A stretch of 64,000 nucleotides of DNA from Kuschelorhynchus macadamiae (lineage: Eukaryota; Arthropoda; Insecta; Coleoptera; Curculionidae), in assembly GCA_030620095.1 (NCBI GenBank), contig JAUTXW010000322.1:1581001-1645000 (forward strand), given 5' to 3'. The position numbers and the translations under genes were made by a program. Under the pieces are notes generated by a model, which was not told the DNA's origin, searched no databases, and worked only from the letters and a program-made list of their open reading frames with translations. Of this stretch, positions 29,282-40,534 are shown in pieces; position 1 is the stretch's first letter; every line of letters begins with the position of its first letter.

Positions 29282-31638
29282 TCATACATAGCCTTCATTA
29301 CTTTCACAACATTTGCGAATGCTTCTCAACAATTTTCCATTTATAATATACGTATATAAAAAATTTGCGTGCTTTATGTTTAATTTTGAAAATTCACTAT
29401 TTAGTTTCTCTATTATGGCTTGTAAAGTTTGAGATCTATTATAATAAATCTTGTTCTTCAAGTATCCCCACAAAAAATGTACAGTGGATTCAAATCCGGG
29501 CTGTTCGCTGAATATCTGAGAGTTTTTCTATCCACAGTATCCACATTCAAGTGATCGGTGACTAATTGGACATTGTGTGGAGATGCATCGTCTTTTTAGT
29601 TCAAAATATTGCTTGACTGTGTAACAGAATAGACTGTAACAACGGTATGGAGTATATATTTTTATATATTCTAAATATAATTTAAACAATATTTTACTGA
29701 AACTGTTGGTTCTCACGCTAACGCCTAAACAGGCTTGATTATTTCACAGGAATTATAAGTGGATTTGTTTAATATTAGTTTCGAGAATTTTAAACCCTAA
29801 ATAAAGTATAATATATCCCAAACGCTATATTTTAGACTATAGACAGATTTATGTATAAACGTTCTGAAAAGGTTACAATTTATGCCTACCTTTTCGAGGG
29901 TTTATGGTCCCATATGACCCCTGTCTCATGGGAATCTTTCTTTGACCGTTTAATTTAACTTGATGAAAATATTAATTGAAACATTTTATTTGGTTCGTTG
30001 CAATGATAGTACATGGTCAATTTACTATTGTAAAAATACAATAGAGTACTTTGTAATAGGAACATTACCGAAGAGCCATGTTTTCGGAGCATAATTTTCC
30101 CTGCAGAAAAAATAAACTGAAAAGGTTTTTCGTGCCTTTTTTTTGCCATGACTTTTCGGACCCATAATGTGATAAGTTAGTATAGGCATATATATTAAAT
30201 TATTTACATAATCTTAGGACTAAGAATTGAAGGGAATATTATTTTAATCTATTTATTCACTTTTTATTATCATGGGTGACACCTCGTGTCTCTAAGAAGA
30301 AGTTTTGAACTTAAAGTATAGAGTAGGGACTTAAGCTTCACCATTCACAGCTTTATTCGTTTCGTCCTGACTAATAAAATCAAAGAGGGGATTGGTCTAA
30401 GGGGTGGATCTTGTAATAGCCTGAGCTAACTTTGTATTTTACGGGAAGACTAAAAGTCAGTCTGTGTCAGAGTTTTGTTTCTTATAGCTGTTCCTAAATT
30501 CTTCTTTTGTGGTGGTTTATGGGGCTTTACGTATACAGTGGGATATTAAAGTTGAGGGATTTTCAAAGATATTTTATTTTTATTCTATGATTTACCTGGG
30601 GAGTAACTGGTTTTCAAGAGTTAAACTTACGTTTTATTTAAAGATTTTTGTTTTCTTTTCTTTTGAACTAAGGTTGGGGATTTTAAGATAATTCCCCCAT
30701 TTTCTAGATTTAAATACTTTTTTTTGTTATTAGGTTTAAGTAATATTTTTGTACAGTATTTCACTTCCTTTACTTTTGTTAATAAATTTTTAAGTTGTTT
30801 TTAAAAACCAAATCTTTTATTTAAATAAACCACCTGCTAGTTAAAATAAATATATATTCAAGAAGAAGATACCATCGTTGTTGCAGTTTGCTGTTGTTCG
30901 AGTTTATATGGCCGCAGAATTGGTGAGATAAGAGGTTTAATTCAATTTGTACTAACAATTATATTTCGTTACAATGTAAATTATAATTCACGAAGAAGCC
31001 TACAGAGTACCTTTGATTTTACTTATTATAACTTAGTTAATTTCAGTATTGGGTTGCGCGCTACGTCTCAAATAAATAAATAAAATAAATAAATAATTTT
31101 AAATATAATAAATAACCGCTCGATAACCCTGCTACAACTGGAATCTCTTCTAGCAATTGCTCTATTTCTTGTTCAGTCAAATATAAATACCTTTGGCCAC
31201 TCAGAGATCTCTGATATATCATTTGTACAATTACCTTATTTTTGAGCATACCACACCACACTAAGCGACTTTTGTCCTTGTATTCCGACCCCTTGTATTT
31301 TGTGGGAATTTTTTCCTGTTATATACACGGGCTGATGTGAAAGACGCCTCATCGGTGAATATGATATTGTTCAAAATACTGTACTATATTGTTTTAGAAG
31401 AATAAATAATATTATGGTAATTTTTCACGAAATTAAAAAACATACTCAAGTTTACCTTGAAAATGCAGTAAAACGTTAATTAACGATTAATTATATTCTT
31501 GATTGTATATTTTATTGAAGAAATTCTTCCCGGGTATATTCACCGATATTCGACTCTAATTCTTGCAACGTTATTATCGTTTGAATAAAAGAGCTTTATT
31601 ATTTCTCGTTTTTCTTCCTCAGAATAACCCATTTGCAT
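29282..31638 (-). pseudogene. IS630/mariner-like transposase pseudogene, interrupted
   Basis: The minus-strand start at 31638 gives MQMGYSEEEKREIIKLFYSN, a typical N-terminus. Further pieces are NNIIFTDEASFTSARVYN (about 31340-31390, first catalytic Asp), then VWCGMLKNKV and TEQEIEQLLEEIP (about 31130-31260). After a gap of about 1.5 kb come DDASPHNVQLVTDHLN (about 29545-29600, second Asp region), SANSPDLNPLYIF, WGYLKNKIYYNRSQ (about 29430-29510), and the C-terminus RSIRKCCESNEGYV. Several stops and frame changes, plus the missing middle, make it inactive. The first codons lie inside the right TIR. The gap (about 29605-31110) is probably another insertion or unrelated sequence and holds no recognisable gene. 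Confidence 0.8.
29605..31110. other. Sequence separating the two transposase halves
   Basis: About 1.5 kb with no recognised coding frame. AAGAAGAAG occurs at 30295-30303 and 30862-30870 around a segment with several AATAAA-like signals, which could be a solo LTR or another insertion. Terminal TG...CA borders are not clear, so I do not name it. Confidence 0.35.
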
Positions 31639-31857
31639 TATTTTCAGCAAAATTAAATAATAAATATCAAACAAATGAATCCATAACTGACTGAAAAGTG
31701 GAGATTCATGTATTTGGTGGCAGTGGCGGCTCGTAGTGAATTATATTGGGAGATCAATAACAAATTTAAAAATAGGCATACTTAAAATAAAAATAAACAT
31801 CTTAATCTTTAAATTGAGCTTTAAATTCTCTTGAAGTTCAGATCTAGTCTTTGTTCT

Positions 31858-32495
31858 TTAGAATTGCACGCACATTCCTTTTATAAACGATTCCTCGATA
31901 CTTAACATCGCTAACGCGGATAGTCTATATTGGCCCCACTCCTGAACAAAATTTATAAACCCTAGAAAAACCCCTGGATTTTCAGACAACGCCGTTTCAT
32001 CATGGCCACGTAGTGCCAGCTCGAATGCCCCATAAAATTTTACACAATCTATAATTTTGTTTAAAATATAACAATTTTTGGATACATTTTCATTAAGATC
32101 TCTAAAGAATTTTCTATAAGCTGTGTCTACACTTCCGACCGTAACATAGTTTACCGAACATTTCATGTGATCTGCAGAAAACGCATGTTGTTTTATTTTT
32201 TCTTTTAAGTATTTTAAGTCTTTAACACCGGTTTTGTTCCATAAAGAGTCCGACGAGTCTTTAGCAAACAACAAACAAACATAACAGTAAAATGAGTTAG
32301 AGACTTCACAACCACATATCCAGTTAGTTAAATCGTACATACTTCTGCGAAAGTTTCGATGAACCTCTTTATTTTTGTCTTTACTAGTTTGTCGTATACT
32401 AAGTTCTGGTAAATTGCGACCTTGAATTCGGTTATTCCCACAAAATTAAGTTCGTTAGCACTCTTTAGTTGTTTAATTTTTTGCACTACCGACAT
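31858..32495 (-). pseudogene. hAT transposase N-terminal fragment (TTF-type zinc finger)
   Basis: From an ATG at 32495 the minus strand gives MSVVQKIKQLKSANELNFVG, then after one shift (about 32425) a continuous frame to 31858. A TTF/ZMYM-type finger is visible: WICGCEVSNSFYCYVCLLF, then KEKIKQHAFSADHM (Cys, Cys, His, His). Next are NCYILNKIIDCVKFYGAFEL and ALRGHDETALSENPGVFLGFINF, typical of hAT transposases related to vertebrate ZNF862/ZMYM genes. The catalytic RNase H-like domain and dimerisation region are absent. The last residues run off the conserved domain at the internal deletion junction. Activity is excluded. Confidence 0.85.
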
Positions 32496-32650
32496 TTTAT
32501 TTCATCTACATTCACAACTTAAACATGACCACCTTGAAATTGGTTGTTTTTGCAAAATTAAGTTCGTAAGCACTTTTTAGTTGATTATTTTTTTGCACTA
32601 GTCTCTACCAACATTTTATTTCCTGTATATTTCCAACTCACACATAAATC
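32424..32650. repeat. Tandem duplication across the hAT transposase start
   Basis: Two similar copies of about 110 bp, 32424-32530 and 32535-32650, share AAAATTAAGTTCGT, AGCACT, TTTTTTGCACTA and AACATTTTATTTC-type segments. The first copy holds the start codon. The second lies upstream of the gene. Confidence 0.65.
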
Positions 32651-33404
32651 ATAAAAATAAAAAAAATATATATTACAAAAAATAATATATAAATCAATAT
32701 TCATCGATTAAAAACGTCCGAAAAAATATACAATTAGAATATCGACCGCGCGACCTCTGAACAATTGAACTTCCGTATGCCGACGTGATGACGCGACCGA
32801 TCGATCGAATTATAAAAAGAGACCGGCTGATGAGCCAAATCGCGATTTCATATTCCATTTGCTATCACGTTCGGCTGCCGCTCGGTAGCTGTGAAATCTT
32901 CGGATACTTCCGTCAAGCTCTAAGGTAATCAGGGCAATTCGGACAGCCCAGACTAGCTCAGTATAGCGTATTTTATTATGCCTAAGGAATGCAACAAAAC
33001 CATTCGAACCGCCGCGCGCGGCTAATAGTGTAGCGTATTTAGCTTTTCCTAAGGTTCGCGTTTTATTACAACTATTAGGAGGGACGGTCAAACGAATAAT
33101 TTATTTTCTGAAATATTTTTGGGGGGTCATTGACCAAATGACCCTATGTAAGAGCCGCCACCGTTTGGTTGCCATAACTACAGTTGTTAAAATAATTGCT
33201 GTCTAGCTCATTTTTTCATCATAGCGATAACCATGGCTGACTTGAATCACCGAAAATATGGATGAAGTCTCTTTTACCGAAATGATAAAGTTTAAACTCA
33301 AATATCTCAAAAACGGCTGCATCAAATATCAACAAACTATATATTTTTGAAATCAGGATGAAAAGACCTTTCATCCTAGCTAATAATATACAGGATGATT
33401 CATT

Positions 33405-34020
33405 TGAAAAAAAAATACAAAAATTATTTACAAAATTTACATTAAATTTTGCACAAAAATCAAATATTATGTAGGAATTAACTAGTAAAATTTTGGAACG
33501 AATCCAAGATGGTGAAACAAAATGGCGGCTTAATAAAATACAAAAAATTCAGCCTGAAAAACTACTTAATAGATTGATTTCAAATTTTGTGCAAGAAATA
33601 ATTGTGGTATAGATATGAACGGGTAAAATTGTGGTACGAATTCAAGATGACTGATCAAATGGCGGCGAAAAAAATTTTTTGTATCGTGAACCTTCCCTAG
33701 ATGCCAAAAATGTGTATTCTTAGAGTCGTCGGTCTATCAGTCTATCTGACAGTTAGCGGTGTATCGAAAAAACTACTTTCCCGATTGACTTCAAATTTTG
33801 GTCAAAAATTAAAGGCCATATGGGGATGACCCGGTAATATTTTGGTAAAAATTTAATATGGTAAAATAAAATGGCAACCCAGTCAAAATTAATAATAAAA
33901 ATCTGATTATCCAATTTACCTCAAATTTTGCAAAAAAAATGAAGTGTTAGATAGGAATAAACTGGTAACATTTTTGAACGAATCCAAGATAGCAAAACAA
34001 TTAAACTTTCGAAAGTTAAT
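33405..34020. repeat. Modular GCCGCCATTTTGTT repeat, copy in the right TIR
   Basis: It contains inverse-orientation units AAACAAAATGGCGGC (33518), AAATGGCGGC (33658) and AAAATGGCAACC (33870), spaced 140-210 bp. Between them are AAATTTTGGAACGAATCCAAGATGG and TTCAAATTTTG-type modules. This segment is absent from the left TIR. Confidence 0.65.
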
Positions 34021-34093
34021 TTTTTGTATTTAAAGTTTTTTTCTAAACCCTGTAGTTACGGCTGTAGGTGGGTGTCAAACTATAACGAATGCC

Positions 34094-36430
34094 AATACAT
34101 TTAGTATAAAGGGTGTACACTAAATGTATCGACAGAGTGTTGTTTACTTTTAAAAAAGACTGTAGCGGGTTTTACTTGTGTTTTTGTGCATTATACAGGT
34201 TTATGTATTTTAATTGCTTGATTTTACAATTTTGTTTCTGAGGAGACATATATTAGTTGCAGAAGTAAACAGTTATGCACGATGCGACGCTAAATCATAG
34301 TGGTAGCGTATTAGGTATTGGACAGACTTGAATAAAAATGAAATAGGAATATAATTTTAGGCACCTTAAAATGTTTTTGCAAGTTGTACCTCCAAAGGCT
34401 AATTTAACACCTTCGGAGTTATAAATAGTTATCCCAATTAATAGAAAACAAATATTTTTCGGAAAACACAAATAACTTTTTAGAATATCCTTAAGAAAAA
34501 CAAGAGCTTCATATTTTATCTCACAGTTGTTTAAAAAAAACTTTAATTTTAATAATTTTTTTAATTCCAAAAAAAAAGTGAAATATCCTAAAAGTCATTA
34601 AAATATGGTTTAATAAATAAAGTGGTAATAAAATTAGAGACAAATAAAACACACAAATTTTTGCAGATGTCTTAAAGGTGGTAAATGTTATTACCCACCA
34701 TATTTTTATTTCATATATCACAGTTTGAGGGTACTGTTGGGTATATAACCGTATCGCCTTTACTAATGTAGATATTGACCAATACTCCCAGTCTTGTACC
34801 ATTTTTGCTGATCCATTGACGTAAAAATAATTGACATTGATGTAAAAATAATGACACTAAGCACATCCAAGTCGTTATTACTCTCAAAGTTCTACAAATC
34901 GTTATTATTCGAAAAAGTATTTATTATTCTGGAGCTCCTCATGCGTTTGTAATAATTATTAAACTTAAGTAATAATTATTTCTTAAAAGCCCCGTCAAAG
35001 TTGTTATGTACCTAGAGAGTTCAACGAAGAGATGCGGTGCCTAAAAAGTGACAGCAAAGCCAAGCGGGTAGATAGCTCTACCAACGTATGATTTATAGGA
35101 CAATATAGATCACACCTATGTTTTTATAAACCAGTGGTTTCAATTCACAAATCGCACAAAAACAATTCTTTTGTGACTTTTGTGTAGCTTTTTATAATTT
35201 CCTAAAAATTTTAAACAATTACGCATGTCTCTTTTTTAACTCAAATATTCTTTGATATTTACTCCCACTATCATAGATTTGCTCCATAAAATCAGAACAT
35301 ATTCACTTCGATTTTAAAACAGGTTTAGCGCAGGAAGGGGGTTGCGATAAATCGTGCAAACATGACCCTTGCCAATCTATCAAAATTATGCAGGCAAGTT
35401 TGAAAATATCTTGGCCAAATTACAACATAAAAATTTTGGTATTTCTGGAGCAGAGTCAACATATAAATACTTAGTTTGATATGACAATATAGATGAGACT
35501 GTACAGTCAAGATTTTGCTGCTTGGGTACTCCACAAAGGACGTGTGAGAATGAAACTAGCAAAATGTTGTTGGTTTACTTTCCTAGTTTCATTTTTCAAC
35601 TTAACACTAAGACTTACTTTTGCTTGGTGAAGCTGGAAACTTTGGAAAGTAAGAATTGCATATACGTTTATATACATATATTTAATACGATTGGTCAGTG
35701 GCAATTAAAATAATATTATATCAAAAGTATAACACAAGAAGTATTTTCCACCTCTACTATATTTGTTTGAAACAACGTGATATATATCGCTGCACACTTC
35801 ACCGTTACACTTCGAATTCGGGATATAAGGTTCGCAAAAGCTACTATGTAGCCAAACATATCATGTTGTTTTATGCAAACAAAATGAAAGTGTGAAAAAA
35901 GTGTTACATTTTACGTAATATATCCAGATATTTGTCTGAATTGTAATCAGATTCATAACCTGCTAAACATAGGGCGGTAATTCTTTTTTTTATATATTTT
36001 CTATAAGCAATATTATTATTTTATCTCCAAAGCTTTATTAAAATTATTAATAGCTATTTATGTAGTCGTTAAGATTTAATATCTCACCTTGTCATATTAT
36101 CATTCCGGTATCTTCAGTGACAAAAAATGCCCATATATTTTAATCAGCACAGCCGAAAGCTTTCAGATATTAAGGTGCTTCCGTAACTTTTTGGTAATGA
36201 GAAGTTATTAATTTTCATTTCAGATGTAGGAGGTTTTGAACATTTAAATTCCGGTTTTTGTTTTGACAAGAAACAGTGGTTTTTTTTCTTGATGGATTCG
36301 AATTATGCTCTACTTTTTCATGTTTTTTATTCTTGAATATTGGGGTTATCATAATTTCTTAAAAAGCGTTTATCTACGATCGTGGGATAAGAAGCCATTA
36401 CCGCATTGATTTTAGTTAGGTAATGTTAGA
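34094..36430. other. Unassigned AT-rich sequence
   Basis: No gene supported. 34098-34132 holds an 11-bp perfect inverted repeat (ATACATTTAGT and ACTAAATGTAT, 13-base loop) just outside the long-TIR transposon. Confidence 0.5.
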
Positions 36431-36431
36431 T

Positions 36432-36481
36432 ATTACCACACTAGTGCGGTAATGATTCCATTGCTGCACTAGTATGGTAAT
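36432..36481. repeat. Two palindromic 22-mers
   Basis: 36432-36453 has the form ATTACC-N2-ACTAGT-N2-GGTAAT and is palindromic apart from one base pair. 36460-36481 is a second, weaker copy around ACTAGT. A half copy (CCATTACCGCAT) lies at 36395-36406. They lie 77-126 bp beyond the stop of the recombinase pseudogene. Confidence 0.75.
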
Positions 36482-36557
36482 GATATTTACTAATATTAAA
36501 ATTAAAACAGAATAAAAGAAAATACGTTTATTTGTGTTTAAACTACAGCATTACAAA

Positions 36558-37431
36558 CTATTTATTGCAAATATTAATTACACAACTATTGCAGTTATTT
36601 AAATTAATATCAGATGCACTTGATGAACTTGACTTAACTTGCATTGAACTTGCATTAAATATGTTCAGTTTTTAAATACTAGTTGCTGCATTTCCTTTTA
36701 TTTACGAGTATACTCAGAGCAGTCTTCTTTTATTTTCTTCCGAAGCCCCAATGTACCCTTATGCAACTGTATTTGACCCCCATCCCCCGTGCCTCTTTAC
36801 GGTCAAAGTATCCACTCCCGTGTTGGCTGATAGTGAGGCAGGAGATCTTCTAAAGCAGTGGGCGGTATATTCTTCTGGATTGGGTAATTTTATAAACAAA
36901 GCAATAGTCTTAGGCATACCTCCAAAAGTGTTTATTCCCACTGGTCTTTATTTTTATTTACAGTTCTTATAGCGCACGATAAAACAACCATGATCAAAGG
37001 GCATATTACAAATCGAAAACACGCACCTTCATCTTTTACATTTTCCAAGAGTAAGTTTATCAATTCTTTTCTTCTACATGTTCCTGCTACTCCAATAATA
37101 ATTGCTACTTTCACCATAAAAAACTTGTTAACATCAGCTTCATGCAGAAAAACACCAATATGGTTTTTCGTTAATATTTTCGATTTTGTAGGTCTATATC
37201 CTCCCGACTTTCTTTTAAAAATTTAATTAAATGCGAGTATTTATTACTATCCACATTTTTCTAATAGACATCACACTCCCCAACATTGAAAAATATGTCC
37301 AAAGAGAGGATGGTTTTTTAATTTTGGATAGATCATTAAAATATTTTTTTGTACTTTTCTTCACAGCATTTCTGATATCGGGAGGTAGCCACTTTTTCGT
37401 CTGTGTCGGATGGAAGATCTGAATCTCTCAT
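36558..37431 (-). pseudogene. Crypton-like tyrosine recombinase pseudogene
   Basis: The minus strand begins MRDSDLPSDTDEKVATSRYQ at 37431, the acidic N-terminus usual for the insect Crypton-I type proteins. Later come IIIGVAGTCRRKELINLLLENVKD (about 37010-37100, with the first catalytic Arg of CRR), INTFGGMPKTIALFIKLPNPE, and YTAHCFRRSPASL (the H-x-x-R box, about 36840). KRHGGWGSNTVA follows (His/Trp box, about 36770), then a stop where EGYI is expected. The expected catalytic Tyr, in GYIGA, lies just after that stop. The tail NLNNCNSCVINICNK ends at 36558. Several shifts and stops make it inactive. Such enzymes cut and rejoin DNA through a Tyr-DNA link. Confidence 0.78.
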
Positions 37432-37497
37432 GTTGAAAATATATGAAACTCGTTCCGAACTTTGTGACAAATTTCAAATTGTTTGACATTATTATTT

Positions 37498-38700
37498 TGT
37501 AATGAGGAGGGAAAACAGTGTACGTGCATGGCTGTGCTAGATTTCAGCAATGCGTTTGGTACAATAAATCATACTATGCTTCGGGCCAAGTTAAAATATT
37601 TTGGTTTGGGCACAATTTCCTTTTTTAAATCTTACCTAGATAGATAATAGATTTCACTCAGTCTTATTAAAAAGCAATAATATTTTTAAACAATCTACAT
37701 ATCTTGAATAAAAAACTGGTGTACCGCAGAGCTCTATAGTGAGCACTCTTCTATTTACAATTTATGTAGCAGATTTGCACACCTCTATTGAACATTCGGA
37801 GTTGCAACAATACGCTGACGATTCCCAAATTTATATGCATTTAAATTTTTCAAATATCAATATTTCTAAGCAAAAAATTAGCTAGACGTTCTAGGTATAG
37901 TTGAATATACCAATCAACATAATTTAAAAATTAATCCTGTCAATCATAGTTTTATTTGGTGTTAATTCGAATACTTTAATATATGTCTGGGAATATTAAT
38001 ATTGAGATTAATGGGGAAGTAACCAAAATATTGGGGTTAACTTTTGATTTAAGGCCATAGGATACATGCGCCTAAGAAATTTATATAAATATAAAAATGT
38101 GCTTAGTAGTAAAAGAAAACATTATCTTTGCGATAGTCTTATGCTTTCATTGCTCGACTACGGAGATATTGTGTATCACGATTCCTTAAGTTTGGAGCTT
38201 TCTAGGTATATACAGAAGTTACAAAATAGTTGTATAAGATTTTCATTTAATGTTGCATATCGGAACCCATTACGCCTTATTAAAATTTATATTTCATTTT
38301 AAACATGGAGAGACGGAGAAAATTGCATATGTACACTCCAATAAAATTATTCATCAGATATGCCATCCTATTTAAATAAATTACTTGCAACTTTTGCCCA
38401 TCCTCACAATTACGAGTATTGTTCGTCGTATCGTTACCCCCCTGCCCCTGACCCACCGCTATGCCATACATCGAATATGCTTTCATTTCCTTTAAGCTGT
38501 TTTTTCCCATACTCTGTGGATGTTGTTTGTAGTATTTTAGGCCTGCTTCATGTAGAGCCATTTTAATGCCGATGCGTTATAGGTTTCTTATTCGCGAAGC
38601 AGTACCTTTTACCAAGTAGCAATTATTCTTACAGTATAAAATTGTATAATTCTTTAGTAATAAATCCTTTTGACTTTGACTTTGACTCTGACTATGCCAC
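37498..38700 (+). mobile_element. Decayed CR1/Jockey-like LINE (RT part and 3' end)
   Basis: Fragments of reverse transcriptase read TCMAVLDFSNAFGTINHTML (about 37530-37590), GVPQSSIVSTLLFTIYVADL (about 37720-37780) and LQQYADDSQIYMHL (about 37805-37845, catalytic YADD retained). After shifts come LLDYGDIVYHDSL and RYIQKLQNSCIRFSFN (38150-38250). The copy ends in TTTGACTTTGACTTTGACTC-type hexamers at about 38665-38695, a usual LINE 3' end. The 5' part is missing, and stops and shifts are frequent. Confidence 0.75.
38066..38302 (+). pseudogene. LINE reverse transcriptase thumb-region fragment
   Basis: A 78-codon open segment of the decayed LINE (MRLRNLYKYKNVLSSKRKHY, then LLDYGDIVYHDSL and LQNSCIRFSF). 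It matches the region downstream of the YADD box in CR1/Jockey-type enzymes, with the usual spacing before a conserved QN-(S/A)-C-(I/V)-RF motif. It is not a gene by itself. Confidence 0.7.
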
Positions 38701-38734
38701 ATTTGATTTTTTGGAAAAATTTAAAATAAATTCA

Positions 38735-38865
38735 ATAAGTGGTTTTTACATTGACACACACTGCCATTTTGTTACGTCATGTAGAATTCGTATCAGTTTA
38801 TCCTCGTATCACATTCAATTTTTCTGCAAAATTTCTTGTCAACTGCTTCTGAAAAAATAAAAGTT
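38735..38865. repeat. Modular GCCGCCATTTTGTT repeat, short copy
   Basis: ACTGCCATTTTGTTACGTCATG (38761-38780) followed by a TTTCTGCAAAATTTC module. Closest to the unit at 56476-56510 (ACCGCCATTTTTTTACGTCATG). Confidence 0.6.
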
Positions 38866-38869
38866 TTTA

Positions 38870-40530
38870 ATTTTGCACCGCTCACAACACGCTTATGATA
38901 ACAACAACGGCCACGACGTTTTTTTTACGAACCATGCTATACACTAATGTCTTTCGTGACGGCAAAGAGAATAATATAAAATATATAAATTTCCACAGCT
39001 ACCTACACAACAATATCACTGTAGCACAAAATCTTAGAGTCCGAATAAGTAAGAAAAAATAAAATAGTTTTTTGTTCAACGATGTTATGTTTTTATCTGT
39101 TTGCAGTACCAATTTTAAGAAAAACACCCTGTGCGGCGATTTCCGCTCGGATCGTCGAGCTAAACACACGTGCCGGGTAAGGCTCCCTGACGGCGGAAAA
39201 GAAGCGTAGTTTTTCGTGGTGTTTCTAGGTGTCAGCGCAACGATCATCGGGGAAACATTACTGGGAAAGGTCCTTTATAACGGACCATTCGCTGTGTGAC
39301 AGAGATTCCTAAGGGACATGGGAATTGTGAATCCTTTCTCTGGACAGGCTTATCTTATAAGTCCAAAGGTAGTGCGTTATCCAGAAAATTCCACGGGATT
39401 ACGCAAGTTCGGCGCTGCTTTGATAGAAAACGTTATATGTCGATAACGGTAGAAATTCTAGGAGTTAATCATTTGGTAGTAAAAACCAAAAAAAAATGTA
39501 CTGTTTAACTATTTACGGAGAGCACTGTTTGTCAAACCGTAGTCGTTGCCTTAGTGTGACTGCATAGTTTGAGAGAAAAAAAGAACTTGAAAAAGATTTA
39601 TTCCATGTTGTGGATTGCACGTTCTGAAATAAGGGTCATTCAATGGCAATTTATTTTTCAACTTTTTGTCTATCAATAACCTAACAATAACCTTAGTTAT
39701 TGAATATTGAATAAAATATTTACTAATGTGCTTAAAAAAACAAAAAGTTTACTATTTATATCTTTTTTCTCAGTGTCAAAATATGTATAGTAATTTCCTT
39801 GTAATATATTTTACTCTTATTGACAAAGGGACATATTCATTAGAAGGAAACTTCTGTCAAAAGAACTTACCTCATAGTATATCGTTTTACGAAGAAAAAA
39901 GAAACATATTACAACGAATATAATATCTATAAAGATATCACAATATAACGATCCCCATATATAAACCATGTCATCTGTGTGTATGGTGGAGTTAGTTACA
40001 AAAATTCCCGGGCAAAGTCTAAAGCCAATTTACCGATATTTTTAATATTTCTTCTGTTGATAATTTTTTTGGCTAAATTTTCGTGTTCTTTGTCAAGCAG
40101 AAAGTCTCGTTTTCTTAATAATACCTACACCTTTTTCATACATATGTCTACCAATCATATAGATTGCTACGAATAAAAGTGTCTTACCTTCGCGCCTTCT
40201 ATCTGTAATTTTTTTAAAATCCAAATCTAACATACATATATACAAATACTGATTTACTTAATATACCTACTCAATAATAAAATCACTGCTTCCATATTTT
40301 ATTATACGATTTTCTTCCATTTAAGTATTTTTTATTATTATTTAATTTTCCTAACATTTTCACATAGTTTTAAAAAAGCAAATTATGTTTTTATTTATTT
40401 TTTTCCGTAAAAAGAAAGTTTTATTCCAGGAAATGAAATTTTAAATTTTATTTAAGATTTCATTGGGCTGCCATTTTAATTTGCCTTATAGGATTAGCAC
40501 TAATATTTTACTATATTTGTCCATCTTTTA
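38870..40530. other. Unassigned sequence
   Basis: No gene supported. 39120-39460 is noticeably less AT-rich than its surroundings and is preceded by a pyrimidine-TTTGCAG junction near 39107, but no protein similarity was recognised in any frame. Confidence 0.45.
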
Positions 40531-40534
40531 CATT

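Larger units (their letters stand above)
31721..33163 (-). mobile_element. Internally deleted hAT element
   Basis: Termini CAGTGGCGGCTCGTAG (left) and, in reverse complement, CGGTGGCGGCTCTTAC (right) form a 10-bp core TIR, GTGGCGGCTC. The flanking 8 bp are TTTGGTGG (31713-31720) and TTTGGTTG (33164-33171), an 8-bp duplication with one mismatch, as expected for hAT. At 1443 bp with only the start of a transposase, it is a non-autonomous derivative. It sits inside the right TIR of the IS630-like element and is therefore younger. Confidence 0.88.
27488..34093 (-). mobile_element. Long-TIR IS630/Tc1-mariner-like transposon, nested insertions
   Basis: The outer left end (TTTGACACCCACCTACAG, 27496 on) is the inverse of the outer right end (CTGTAGGTGGGTGTCAAA, ending near 34083). 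Inverted similarity can be followed, with interruptions, to 29082 and 31610. Removing the inserted elements leaves TIRs of about 440 bp on each side. A transposase relic lies between them on the minus strand. Both TIRs are split by later insertions, listed separately. Ends are approximate to about 20 bp, with TATA on both sides. Confidence 0.75.
31610..34093. repeat. Right terminal inverted repeat (interrupted)
   Basis: The inverse partner of 27488-29082. It is interrupted by the hAT element at 31721-33163 and by a modular repeat at about 33405-34020. It includes the first codons of the transposase at its inner end. Confidence 0.75.

Noticed and set aside
30270..30880. Solo LTR between the two transposase halves
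   Set aside because: AAGAAGAAG repeats and AATAAA signals are suggestive, but no TG...CA termini or consistent duplication could be fixed.
32810..33091. 93-codon minus-strand ORF at the hAT 5' end
   Set aside because: It lies in the untranslated terminal part of the hAT element, upstream of the recognised start at 32495, and shows no domain.
34295..34802. Two overlapping minus-strand ORFs of about 90 codons
   Set aside because: Lys/Phe/Leu-rich composition is typical of random AT-rich frames. No motif, and no support from the surroundings.
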